A DNA stretch of 62,420 bases from positions 1 through 62,420 of the forward strand of contig NZ_SOAV01000017.1 in the NCBI RefSeq assembly GCF_004364245.1, read 5' to 3'. The notes under the pieces were generated by a model, which worked only from the letters and a program-made list of their open reading frames with translations, was not told the DNA's origin and made no database searches. Made by a program: the position numbers and the translations under genes. This DNA comes from Streptomyces sp. BK208 (GTDB lineage Bacteria; Actinomycetota; Actinomycetes; Streptomycetales; Streptomycetaceae). Positions 16,500 to 24,783 of the stretch are shown one piece after another (the stretch's first letter is position 1; each line of letters opens with the position of its first letter).

Positions 16500-16539
16500 C
16501 CCGGCCGGCGAAGGGGCGGCGCGGCCCCGGCACGACGAA

Positions 16540-16564
16540 GGCCCGGACACGAGGGTGCCGGGCC
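16540..16564. terminator. Bidirectional terminator hairpin
   Basis: Arms GGCCCGGACAC (16540-16550) and GGTGCCGGGCC (16554-16564) pair with one mismatch around GAG between the convergent serB and sixA genes. Confidence 0.65.
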
Positions 16565-16589
16565 CTGTCGCGTACGCGGGTGGGGCGGA

Positions 16590-17108
16590 TCAGTCGGTCG
16601 GCGCCCAGTAGTCGACCAGGGCGGCCCGGCCGGGCTCCACGTCCTTCCAGGAACCCGTGAAGGTCAGGACGGCGAAGGCGGCGGTCGGGAAGCCCCGTCG
16701 CTTGATCCGCTGACGGACCTCGTCCTCGGCCGAGCCGGCCAGGATCTCGGTCAGCGCCTCCATGCCGGGGTTGTGGCCGATCACCAGCACGTTCCGCAGG
16801 TCGTCGGGGGTCTCGTTGAGCACGGCGATCAGCTCGCCGGGCGAGGCCTCGTAGATCCGCTCCTCATAGACGGTTTTCGGCCGGTGCGGGAACTCCTGTA
16901 CGGCGAGCTTCCAGGTCTCCCGGGTCCTGGCCGAGGTGGAGCACAGGGCCTGGTCGAAGGGCACACCGGTGTCCGCCAGCCGACGCCCGGCCTCCGCGGC
17001 GTCCATGCGCCCCCGGTCGGCGAGCGGCCGCTCGTGGTCGCTCACCTGTGGCCAGTCGGCTTTCGCATGCCGGAAGAGAACAATCCTGCGGAGTTCTGCG
17101 ACGCTCAT
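16590..17108 (-). CDS. SixA-like phosphohistidine phosphatase
   Basis: The 172-residue protein is a compact histidine-phosphatase (phosphoglycerate-mutase superfamily) of the SixA group: catalytic LFRHAKAD (His14, with Lys replacing the usual Gly, typical of SixA), STSARTRETW and the second histidine in VLVIGHNPGMEALTEIL. SixA dephosphorylates phospho-histidine in signalling proteins in E. coli; the Streptomyces substrate is unknown. A longer frame runs upstream, but ATG at 17108 sits at the start of the fold and after a GAAGCTGGA stretch. Followed closely by convergent serB. Confidence 0.87.
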   Translation of the reverse strand: MSVAELRRIVLFRHAKADWPQVSDHERPLADRGRMDAAEAGRRLADTGVPFDQALCSTSARTRETWKLAVQEFPHRPKTVYEERIYEASPGELIAVLNETPDDLRNVLVIGHNPGMEALTEILAGSAEDEVRQRIKRRGFPTAAFAVLTFTGSWKDVEPGRAALVDYWAPTD

Positions 17109-17209
17109 GTCATCCAGCTTCGCATGAAACAGGCCACGGGGCTCTGGGAGTTGACATGCGGCTTCAGCGCGGGACGCGCGCCCGGGCCGGTGGCGGCTCC
17201 GGCGGGCAC

Positions 17210-17416
17210 TCAACGCCTGGTGAGCTGCTCCATCCGTTCCAGCAGCTGGGCGATCGCGGGCTGCTCCGCGGCGGCGTGGGCGTCGGCGGGATTCAGGAGC
17301 AGCAGGAGCAGTGCGACGAAGGCGAACACGGGCAGGGCGAGGGCCCACCAGGGCAGCCGGATGTCGACGCCGCCCCGGGTCGCCTGGGGAGGCCGGGTGT
17401 ACGTAGGGGCCGACAT
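17210..17416 (-). CDS. Small single-pass membrane protein
   Basis: A 68-residue protein with a 22-residue proline-rich head, one membrane helix (about residues 25-44, WWALALPVFAFVALLLLLL) and a short helical tail (EQPAIAQLLERMEQLTRR). The ATG at 17416 is preferred because GGAGG precedes it. No family is recognised. It lies upstream of sixA on the same strand, so they may be cotranscribed. Confidence 0.7.
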   Translation of the reverse strand: MSAPTYTRPPQATRGGVDIRLPWWALALPVFAFVALLLLLLNPADAHAAAEQPAIAQLLERMEQLTRR

Positions 17417-17599
17417 GAGTGCCTCCGCTGGTCTTCGGGCTTCCCTGGTCCGTGCTCGCTGGCCCGCGTGGCGCGGGCACATCTCGAAGTTACGGATTCC
17501 ACGGGGCCCAACCCATCCGGAGATCCACCCACTTGACCCTGACCCTCACCCCCTAGGGGACCGGGGGTTACCCCCACCCTCCACCGGCGGGGGGCGGGG

Positions 17600-17716
17600 T
17601 CACGGCGAGGCGATCGTCGCGATGACGCCGATGATCACGAAGATCGCGAGGAACGAGCCGAAGACGATCAGCATCTTCTTCTGGCCGTGCTGGGGGTTCG
17701 GGTCGAGGACTGGCAT
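17600..17716 (-). CDS. 38-residue SGM_5486-type transporter-associated protein
   Basis: The peptide begins MPVLDPNPQHGQKKMLIVFG and is then a single membrane helix ending in A-S-P. I recall an almost identical short protein family in Streptomyces named after SGM_5486 and annotated as transporter-associated. It lies 92 bases downstream of the MFS transporter gene on the same strand and may be a small accessory subunit of it. GGGGGATG-type purines precede the start. It is easily missed because a long false frame covers it. Confidence 0.82.
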   Translation of the reverse strand: MPVLDPNPQHGQKKMLIVFGSFLAIFVIIGVIATIASP

Positions 17717-17808
17717 ACGGCAAGTCTCGCATCCCCCGCGCGGGCCGCTCCCGGCGGGACCGGTGGCCCGCGGCCGGCACATCGGCCGACCGGGGCCGCC
17801 CGCAGGGG

Positions 17809-19179
17809 TCAGCGGGCCGCCTCGTCCTCCACGGTGCGGTCGCGTCCCGCCAGGACGCCCACCACGATCTGCGGCACCATCAGCGCGCTCATCAGCGCGA
17901 TCGGCAGCCCCCAGCCGCCGCTGTGCTGGTAGAGCACGCCCACCAGCAGCGGCCCCGGGATGGAGATCAGGTAGCCGGTGCTCTGGGCAAAGGCGGACAG
18001 CTGGGCGACGCCCGCTCCCGTCCTGGCCCGCATCCCGACCATGGTCAGCGCGAGCGGGAAGGCGCAGTTGGAGACGCCGAGCAGCAGGGCCCAGGCCCAG
18101 GCACCGCCGACCGGGGCAAAGTACAGACCGGCGTATCCGGCGAGTCCGCACAGGCCGAGGACCAGCACGATGGGGCCCTGGTGGGGCAGGCGGCTCGCCA
18201 CCCGCGGGATCACGAAGGCGAGCGGCACGCCCATCACCATGATGACGGCGAGCAGCAGCCCGGCGGTGCCGGCGGACACACCCGAGTCGCGGAAGATCTG
18301 CGCCATCCACCCCATCGTGATGTAGGCGGCGGTGGCCTGGAGGCCGAAGAAGACGGCGAGCGCCCAGGCCGTACGGCTGCGGGTGATCCGCAGCGGGGGC
18401 TGCTGCGCGGGCCTCTCGCCGTCCCGTCCCCCGGAGGCCGCGGACGGCGTCGCGGCGGGCGCCGGCTCCCTGCGGTTCCGTACGAAGGGGATCCACGGCA
18501 GGACGGCAAGGGCCGGCAGTACGGCCCAGACCGCGAGACCCGGCTGCCAGTGGCCGCCCAGCGCGTCCGTCACGGGCACCGTCGCCGCGGCGGCCACGGA
18601 GGTGCCGAAGGCGAGGGCCATCGAGTACAGGCCGGTCATGGAGCCGACCCGGTCGGGGAAGTAGCGCTTGACGATGACCGGCATGAGGACGTTGCTGACC
18701 GCGATGCCCATCAGCGCCAGGGCGGTGGCGGCCAGGAAGCCGCCCGTGCCGCCGGCGTACGGGCGTATCACCAGGCCCGCGGTGATGGCGACCATGCCGG
18801 CGCAGACCACCGCGCCGGGCCCGAAGCGGCGGGCCAGCCGGGGGGCGGTGACCCCGAAGACGGCGAAGCAGAGCGGGGGCACGGAGGTGAGGAGTCCGGC
18901 GACGCTGCCGCTCATGCCGAGTCCGTCGCGGACCTCCTCCAGGAGCGCCCCCAGGCTCGTGATGGCCGGGCGCAGGTTGAGCGCGGCCAGGACGATGCCG
19001 AGGATGAGCAGCCGGGTCGTCCACGCACGCGTGGTGGCCGTCTCGGCGGGTACCTCGCGCACACCGCGCTCCGCGCGCGCGTCACCGCCTGTCTCGGCAC
19101 GCACGTGCGCGTCGGTCTGCACACGTGTCTCGGCACGCGTCTGCGCACGTGTCTCCGTCCGGGTTTCGTCACTAGCCAT
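17809..19179 (-). CDS. MFS transporter, CynX/NimT family
   Basis: About 456 residues with twelve predicted membrane helices. The block LGIVLAALNLRPAITSLGALLEEV is characteristic of the CynX/NimT (cyanate/2-nitroimidazole) branch of the major facilitator superfamily; the middle loop is cytoplasmic and basic. The N-terminal 50 residues are unusual: a degenerate four-residue repeat (TETR, AQTR, AETR, VQTD) encoded by 12-base tandem DNA repeats. The start is uncertain: ATG 19179 is chosen, but 19188 and 19191 are possible and none has a good ribosome site. It is divergent from a GntR regulator, which probably controls it. Confidence 0.85.
   Translation of the reverse strand: MASDETRTETRAQTRAETRVQTDAHVRAETGGDARAERGVREVPAETATTRAWTTRLLILGIVLAALNLRPAITSLGALLEEVRDGLGMSGSVAGLLTSVPPLCFAVFGVTAPRLARRFGPGAVVCAGMVAITAGLVIRPYAGGTGGFLAATALALMGIAVSNVLMPVIVKRYFPDRVGSMTGLYSMALAFGTSVAAAATVPVTDALGGHWQPGLAVWAVLPALAVLPWIPFVRNRREPAPAATPSAASGGRDGERPAQQPPLRITRSRTAWALAVFFGLQATAAYITMGWMAQIFRDSGVSAGTAGLLLAVIMVMGVPLAFVIPRVASRLPHQGPIVLVLGLCGLAGYAGLYFAPVGGAWAWALLLGVSNCAFPLALTMVGMRARTGAGVAQLSAFAQSTGYLISIPGPLLVGVLYQHSGGWGLPIALMSALMVPQIVVGVLAGRDRTVEDEAAR
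19085..19170. repeat. 12-base degenerate tandem repeats inside the MFS gene
   Basis: Units such as TCTGCACACGTG, TCTCGGCACGCG, TCTGCGCACGTG follow each other and encode the charged four-residue repeats at the transporter N-terminus. They are a likely site of length variation. Confidence 0.6.
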
Positions 19180-19237
19180 GAGACCCATCATAGAATCATG
19201 GGATGATTGGTCGTCCAGTCGTGTGCGAAGGTGAGCC

Positions 19238-19930
19238 ATGCCACTGAGTCATCCCCGTCGTTCGGCACTGTCCGAACAGGTCATCGCGGCGCTGCGGCAG
19301 CAGATCGCCTCGGGCGAGTGGCCGGTCGGCTCCCGCATCCCCACGGAGCCCGAACTGGTCGAACAGCTCGGCGTCGCCCGGAACACGGTCCGGGAGGCGG
19401 TCCGCGCGCTCGCGCACAACGGTCTGCTGGACATCCGCCAGGGATCGGGCACGTACGTCGTGGCGACCAGCGAGCTGGCGGGCGTCATGCAGCGCCGCTT
19501 CGCCGACGCCGAGCCCCGGCACATCGCCGAGCTGCGCTCCACCCTGGAGTCGGCCGCGGCGCGACTGGCCGCCGAGCGGCGCACGGAGAAGGACCTCAAG
19601 CAGATCGACGGCCTGCTTCAGCGCCGCGAGGAGGCGTGGGAGTCGGGCGACGCGGAGACCTTCGTGGCGGCGGACGCCACCTTCCACCTGGCGGTCGTGG
19701 CGGCCTCGCACAACGACGTGATGACCGCGATGTACGCCGACCTGAGCGAGGTGCTGCGGGACTGGCTGCGCGGCGACGTCGGCGAGGGCATGTCGGCGGC
19801 GACGCACATGGACCACGGCCGGCTGGTGGACGCGATCCGCGCGGGCGACGCGGCGACGGCGGCCGACGAGGCCGGCGCCTACCCCTTCATGTGCCGTCCG
19901 GCCCTCTTCGATCCGCCCTCGGACGACTGA
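19238..19930 (+). CDS. GntR/FadR-family regulator (FCD domain)
   Basis: The 230-residue protein has an N-terminal winged helix (residues about 8-75; LSEQVIAALRQQIASGEWPV, LGVARNTVREAVRAL, IRQGSGTYV) and a C-terminal all-helical FCD ligand domain (about 88-215), which in this family binds organic acids through a metal held by Asp and three His (seen in DATFHLAVVAASHN and THMDHGRLVDAI). The divergent arrangement with the CynX/NimT transporter suggests that it controls that gene. GAAGGTGAG precedes the ATG. The short intergenic space has an ATCAT...ATGAT inverted repeat (19189-19209) that could be its operator. Confidence 0.9.
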   Translation: MPLSHPRRSALSEQVIAALRQQIASGEWPVGSRIPTEPELVEQLGVARNTVREAVRALAHNGLLDIRQGSGTYVVATSELAGVMQRRFADAEPRHIAELRSTLESAAARLAAERRTEKDLKQIDGLLQRREEAWESGDAETFVAADATFHLAVVAASHNDVMTAMYADLSEVLRDWLRGDVGEGMSAATHMDHGRLVDAIRAGDAATAADEAGAYPFMCRPALFDPPSDD

Positions 19931-19984
19931 GCCGGGCCGTCAGCCCCCCTGCCCGGCGCCGCCGTGGCGCCCGAGCCGACGACG

Positions 19985-20023
19985 CGAGGGCCCGCGTCCC
20001 GTACGACGGGATGCGGGCCCTCG
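19985..20023. terminator. Bidirectional terminator
   Basis: Perfect 11-base arms CGAGGGCCCGC (19985-19995) and GCGGGCCCTCG (20013-20023), with additional pairing inside the loop, between the convergent GntR and fabI genes. Confidence 0.8.
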
Positions 20024-20043
20024 GCCATGAAGTGCCGTCCGGA

Positions 20044-20811
20044 TCAGGCGCCGATGGCGTGCAGTCCGCCGTCGACGTGGACGATCTCGCCCGTCGTCTT
20101 CGGGAACCAGTCGCTCAGCAGCGCGACGACGCCGCGGCCGGCCGGCTCCGGGTCCTTCAGGTCCCACTCCAGCGGGGAGCGGGTGTCCCACACGGCGGCG
20201 AGGTCGCTGAAGCCCGGGATGGACTTGGCGGCCATGGACCCGAGCGGGCCCGCCGAGACCAGGTTGCAGCGGATGTTCTGCTTGCCCAGGTCGCGGGCCA
20301 TGTAGCGGCTGGTGGCCTCCAGGGCGGCCTTGGCCGGGCCCATCCAGTCGTACTGCGGCCAGGCGAACTGCGCGTCGAAGGTGAGGCCGACGACCGAACC
20401 GCCGTTCTGCATGAGCGGCAGGCAGGCCATGGTCAGCGACTTCAGGGAGTACGCGGAGACGTGCATGGCGGTGGCGACCGACTCGAACGGCGTGTTCAGG
20501 AAGTTGCCGCCGAGCGCGTCCTGCGGGGCGAAGCCGATGGAGTGCACGACGCCGTCGAGGCCGCCCAGCTCCTCGCCCACGATGTCGGCCAGTCGCCCGA
20601 GGTGCTCGTCGTTGGTGACGTCCAGCTCGATGACCTTGGCGGGCTTCGGCAGCTTCTTGGCGATGCGCTCGGTCAGGGTGGGCCGAGGGAACGCGGTGAG
20701 GATGACCTCGGCGCCCTGCTCCTGGGCCAGCTTCGCGGCGTGGAAGGCGATGGAGGACTCCGTCAGCACGCCCGTGATCAGGACGCGCTTGCCCTCGAGA
20801 ATTCCGCTCAT
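20044..20811 (-). CDS. fabI: NADH-dependent enoyl-ACP reductase (InhA type)
   Basis: The 255-residue enzyme catalyses the last reduction of each fatty acid elongation cycle. It shows the InhA/FabI dinucleotide motif GVLTESSIAFHAAKLAQEQG, the catalytic Tyr and Lys in QYDWMGPAKAALE (the Y-x6-K spacing of enoyl reductases), and closing segments RCNLVSAGPLGSMAAKSIPG and GEIVHVDGGLHAIGA. It is closer to mycobacterial InhA than to E. coli FabI. The gene lies five bases after fabG, so the two form an operon as in mycobacteria (mabA-inhA). This is an essential pathway for phospholipid synthesis. Confidence 0.95.
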   Translation of the reverse strand: MSGILEGKRVLITGVLTESSIAFHAAKLAQEQGAEVILTAFPRPTLTERIAKKLPKPAKVIELDVTNDEHLGRLADIVGEELGGLDGVVHSIGFAPQDALGGNFLNTPFESVATAMHVSAYSLKSLTMACLPLMQNGGSVVGLTFDAQFAWPQYDWMGPAKAALEATSRYMARDLGKQNIRCNLVSAGPLGSMAAKSIPGFSDLAAVWDTRSPLEWDLKDPEPAGRGVVALLSDWFPKTTGEIVHVDGGLHAIGA

Positions 20812-20816
20812 GGTGT

Positions 20817-21521
20817 TCAGTGACCCATTCCCAGTCCGCCGTCAACGGGGATGACGGCTCCAGTGATGTACGAGGCGTCGTCCGAGGCGAGGAACCGCAC
20901 CGTCGCGGCGATCTCCTCCGGCCGCGCGTACCGTCCCAGCGGCACCTGCGACACGATGCCCGCCCGCTGCTCGTCGGTGAGCACCTTGGTCATGTCGGTG
21001 TCGACGAAGCCGGGCGCGACGACGTTGAAGGTGATGTTGCGCGACCCCAGCTCACGGGCGAGGGAACGCGCGAAGCCGACCAGACCGGCCTTGGAGGCGG
21101 CGTAGTTCGCCTGCCCCGCGGAGCCGAGGAGCCCGACCACCGACGAGATGAGGACGACGCGGCCCTTCTTGGCGCGCAGCATGGCGCGGTTGGCGCGCTT
21201 GACGACGCGGAAGGTGCCGGTGAGGTTCGTCTCGACGACGGAGGTGAAGTCCTCCTCCGACATGCGCATCAGGAGCTGGTCCTTGGTGACGCCGGCGTTG
21301 GCGATCAAAACCTCGACGGGACCGTGTGTCTCCTCGATCTCCTTGTAGGCCTGCTCCACCTGCTCGGTGTCGGTGATGTCGCACTTGACGGCCAGGAAGC
21401 CCTCCGGCGGCTCACCCGAGCGGTACGTGATCGCGACCTTGTCGCCGGCGTCGGCGAAAGCGCGGGCGATGGCGAGGCCGATGCCCCGGTTTCCTCCGGT
21501 GACGAGAACCGAGCGGCTCAA
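20817..21521 (-). CDS. fabG: 3-oxoacyl-ACP reductase
   Basis: The 234-residue NADPH-dependent SDR reduces beta-ketoacyl-ACP in fatty acid elongation. Motifs: TGGNRGIGLAIARAFADAG, NAGVTKDQLLMRMSEEDF (typical of FabG), catalytic Ser in ISSVVGLLGSAGQANYAASK with Y-x3-K, and the C-terminal DASYITGAVIPVDGGLGMGH. It is the first gene of the fabG-fabI operon and is divergent from tldD across 275 bases that must contain both promoters. Confidence 0.95.
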   Translation of the reverse strand: MSRSVLVTGGNRGIGLAIARAFADAGDKVAITYRSGEPPEGFLAVKCDITDTEQVEQAYKEIEETHGPVEVLIANAGVTKDQLLMRMSEEDFTSVVETNLTGTFRVVKRANRAMLRAKKGRVVLISSVVGLLGSAGQANYAASKAGLVGFARSLARELGSRNITFNVVAPGFVDTDMTKVLTDEQRAGIVSQVPLGRYARPEEIAATVRFLASDDASYITGAVIPVDGGLGMGH

Positions 21522-21796
21522 CGGATCACCCTTTCCCTAGCGGTCGTCCCCCCGTCCGGTCACCCGTGCGGCGGGCGGCGGGAGCAGGCGGCTTCCTCGA
21601 AAATCTATCGGTCCCCGGCCGCGCGCAGAGACTCGGGCACCCACAGTGGCTTACGGGGCTGTCTGTCGGGTCCCTACAGAACCGGTCCCGGCCACGGTGG
21701 GAAAGGTGTGGCCGCGGGACCCCCGACGCGACATGATGCGGCGCAGCCCCCGGAGTCGCGGCAGACGACCGGTCACGTCGACAGAAAGAGACGCAG

Positions 21797-23320
21797 GTGC
21801 CTCACAGCATCGACCAAGCCTTCACGGCGCTCCCCCTACGCGCCCTCGCCGACGCCGCTCTCGCCCGGGCGCGCGCCCTCGGCGCGGAGCACGCGGACTT
21901 CCGGCTGGAGCGGGTGCGCAGCGCCTCCTGGCGGCTGCGGGACGCCAAGCCCGCCGGGTCCTCGGACACCACCGACCTCGGGTACGCGGTGCGGGTGGTG
22001 CACGGCGGCACGTGGGGCTTCGCGTCCGGTGTGGACCTGACCATGGATGCCGCCGCGAGGGTCGCCTCGCAGGCGGTGGCGATGGCGAAGCTGTCCGCGC
22101 AGGTGATCCGCGCGGCCGGGTCGGACGAGCACGTGGAGCTGGCGAGTGAGCCCGTGCACGCCGACAGGACGTGGATCTCGTCGTACGACATCGACCCCTT
22201 CACCGTGCCCGACGCGGAGAAGTCGGCGCTTCTGGCCGACTGGAGCGCGCGGCTGCTGGCGGCCGACGGGGTCGACCACGTGGACGCCTCGCTGCTCACC
22301 GTGCACGAGAACAAGTTCTACGCCGACACCGCCGGGACGGTCACCACGCAGCAGCGGGTACGGCTGCACCCGGTGCTCACCGCCGTGTCGGTCGACGACT
22401 CCAGCGGCGAGTTCGACTCCATGCGCACCCTGGCGCCGCCGGCCGGGCGGGGCTGGGAGTACCTGACGGGGACCGGCTGGGACTGGGAGAGCGAGCTGGC
22501 CGAGATCCCGGAGCTGCTCGCGGAGAAGATGCGGGCGCCGAGCGTCGAGGCGGGGCTGTACGACCTGGTCGTCGACCCGTCGAACCTGTGGCTGACCATC
22601 CACGAGTCCATCGGGCACGCCACCGAGCTGGACCGCGCGCTCGGCTACGAGGCCGCCTACGCCGGCACCTCCTTCGCCACCTTCGACCAGCTCGGCACAC
22701 TGCGCTACGGCTCGGAGCTGATGAACGTCACCGGCGACCGCACCGCCGAGCACGGCCTGGCGACCGTCGGGTACGACGACGAGGGCGTGGAGGGCCAGTC
22801 CTGGGACCTGGTGAAGGACGGCACGCTGGTGGGCTACCAGCTCGACCGGCGGATCGCGCGGCTCACCGGTTTCGAGCGCTCCAACGGGTGCGCCTACGCC
22901 GACTCCCCCGCGCACGTGCCCGTGCAGCGCATGGCCAACGTGTCGCTGCGGCCGGATCCGGGCGGGCTGTCGACCGAGGACCTGATCGGGGGCGTCGACC
23001 GCGGGATCTACGTCGTCGGGGACCGGTCCTGGTCCATCGACATGCAGCGCTACAACTTCCAGTTCACCGGCCAGCGCTTCTTCCGGATCGAGAACGGGCG
23101 GCTCGCCGGTCAGCTGCGCGACGTGGCGTACCAGGCGACGACGACCGACTTCTGGGGGTCCATGGCGGCCGTCGGCGGCCCGCAGACGTACGTGCTGGGC
23201 GGCGCCTTCAACTGCGGCAAGGCCCAGCCGGGGCAGGTCGCCGCCGTCTCGCACGGCTGCCCGTCCGCGCTGTTCAAGGGAGTCAACATTCTGAACACCA
23301 CGCAGGAGGCCGGTCGATGA
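21797..23320 (+). CDS. tldD: TldD-family metalloprotease subunit
   Basis: The 507-residue protein matches TldD along its length. It has the zinc motif HESIGHATELDRALG (HExxxH, about residues 270-284) that marks the catalytic partner of the TldD/TldE pair, and GGVDRGIYVVGDRSWSIDM and the C-terminal GGAFNCGKAQPGQVAAVSHG with the third metal ligand region. TldD/TldE form a heterodimer that degrades unfolded peptides or matures small modified peptides such as microcin B17. The GTG start is supported by AAAGAGACGCAG upstream. Its stop overlaps the tldE start (ATGA). Confidence 0.92.
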   Translation: MPHSIDQAFTALPLRALADAALARARALGAEHADFRLERVRSASWRLRDAKPAGSSDTTDLGYAVRVVHGGTWGFASGVDLTMDAAARVASQAVAMAKLSAQVIRAAGSDEHVELASEPVHADRTWISSYDIDPFTVPDAEKSALLADWSARLLAADGVDHVDASLLTVHENKFYADTAGTVTTQQRVRLHPVLTAVSVDDSSGEFDSMRTLAPPAGRGWEYLTGTGWDWESELAEIPELLAEKMRAPSVEAGLYDLVVDPSNLWLTIHESIGHATELDRALGYEAAYAGTSFATFDQLGTLRYGSELMNVTGDRTAEHGLATVGYDDEGVEGQSWDLVKDGTLVGYQLDRRIARLTGFERSNGCAYADSPAHVPVQRMANVSLRPDPGGLSTEDLIGGVDRGIYVVGDRSWSIDMQRYNFQFTGQRFFRIENGRLAGQLRDVAYQATTTDFWGSMAAVGGPQTYVLGGAFNCGKAQPGQVAAVSHGCPSALFKGVNILNTTQEAGR

Positions 23321-24714
23321 GCGTCCGCACCAACAAGCCGCACGAGATCGTCGAGCGGGCGCTGGAGCTGTCCCGGGCGGACGGGTGCGTCGTCATCGCC
23401 GACGAGGAGTCCACCGCCAACCTGCGCTGGGCGGGCAACGCGCTCACCACCAACGGCGTCACGCGCGGGCGCACGCTGACGGTCGTCGCCACGGTCGACG
23501 GCCGGGAGGGCACGGCGTCCGGGGTCGTGTCGCGTTCGGCGGTGACCGTGGACGAGCTGGAGTCCCTGGTGCGCGCCGCCGAGGCCGCGGCGCGCGGCGC
23601 GGGCCCGGCCGAGGACGCGCAGCCGCTGGTCACCGGCGGGGCGGCGGCGCCGGACTTCACCGAGGCGCCCGCCGAGACCTCGTCGGCGGTGTTCGCCGAC
23701 TTCGCGCCGGCGCTCGGCGAGGCGTTCGCCCGCGCGCGGGCGGGCGGCCGGGAGCTGTACGGGTTCGCGAACCACGAGATGACCTCCACGTACGTCGGCA
23801 CGTCGACGGGGCTCAGGCTGCGGCACGACCAGCCGAACGGGACGCTGGAGCTGAACGCCAAGTCGCCGGACCGGGCCCGCTCGGCGTGGGCCGGGCAGGC
23901 CACGCGGGACTTCAAGGACGTCGACCCGGCGGCGCTCGACGCCGAGCTGGCCGTACGGCTGGGCTGGGCCGAGCGGCGGGTGGAGCTGCCCGCCGGGCGG
24001 TACGAGACGCTGCTGCCGCCCACCGCGGTCGCGGACCTGCTGATCTACCAGTACTGGTCGGCGTCCGGGCGGGACGCGGCCGAGGGACGCACGGTGTTCT
24101 CCAAGCCGGGCGGTGGCACCCGGCTCGGCGAGCGGCTCGGCGCGCTGCCGCTGACCCTGCGCAGTGATCCGCACGAGCCGGGCCTGGAGAGCGCGCCCTT
24201 CGTGGTCGCGCACTCCTCGGGCGGTGACCAGTCGGTGTTCGACAACGGGCTGCCGGTGGCGGCGACCGACTGGATCCGCGGCGGTGAGCTGCACCGGCTG
24301 ACGACCACCCGGCACAGCGCGGCCCTGACCGGGCTGCCGGTGGCACCCGCGAGCGGCAACCTGATCCTGGACGGCGGCGACCCCGACCGGTCCCTGGACG
24401 AGATGGTCGCGGGCACGGAGCGCGGGCTGCTGCTGACCTGCCTCTGGTACATCCGCGAGGTCGACCCGGCGACGCTGCTGCTCACGGGGCTGACCCGGGA
24501 CGGCGTCTACCTCGTCGAGCACGGCGAGGTCGTCGGCGAGGTGAACAACTTCCGGTTCAACGAGTCGCCGGTGGATCTGCTCGGCCGGGCCACGGAGGCC
24601 GGGCGCACGGAGAAGACGCTGCCCAGGGAGTGGGGCGACTGGTTCACCCGGGCCGCGATGCCGGCGCTGCGGGTACCCGATTTCAATATGAGCTCTGTCA
24701 GCCAGGGCGTATAA
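23317..24714 (+). CDS. tldE: TldE/PmbA-family partner protein
   Basis: The 465-residue protein is the non-catalytic half of the TldD/TldE protease: PmbA-type core with LRWAGNALTTNGVTRGRTL at the N-terminus, GFANHEMTSTYVGTSTGLRL in the middle and a C-terminal GVYLVEHGEVVGEVNNFRFN. It lacks the HExxxH motif, as expected of TldE. The ATG overlaps the tldD stop, so the two subunits are made together. The pair often matures ribosomal peptides; no precursor was noticed nearby, so a general role in peptide turnover is more likely. Confidence 0.92.
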   Translation: MSVRTNKPHEIVERALELSRADGCVVIADEESTANLRWAGNALTTNGVTRGRTLTVVATVDGREGTASGVVSRSAVTVDELESLVRAAEAAARGAGPAEDAQPLVTGGAAAPDFTEAPAETSSAVFADFAPALGEAFARARAGGRELYGFANHEMTSTYVGTSTGLRLRHDQPNGTLELNAKSPDRARSAWAGQATRDFKDVDPAALDAELAVRLGWAERRVELPAGRYETLLPPTAVADLLIYQYWSASGRDAAEGRTVFSKPGGGTRLGERLGALPLTLRSDPHEPGLESAPFVVAHSSGGDQSVFDNGLPVAATDWIRGGELHRLTTTRHSAALTGLPVAPASGNLILDGGDPDRSLDEMVAGTERGLLLTCLWYIREVDPATLLLTGLTRDGVYLVEHGEVVGEVNNFRFNESPVDLLGRATEAGRTEKTLPREWGDWFTRAAMPALRVPDFNMSSVSQGV

Positions 24715-24783
24715 CCTCGTAGTCGGCCGTCACCCGACTGCCGACCGCCCGAAGATCATGAACATGTGGGAGACAAGAGAACC

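Noticed and set aside
22171..23300. In-frame extension upstream of tldE giving an 847-codon ORF
   Set aside because: It lies over tldD in another frame; the ATGA overlap at 23317 gives the correct start.
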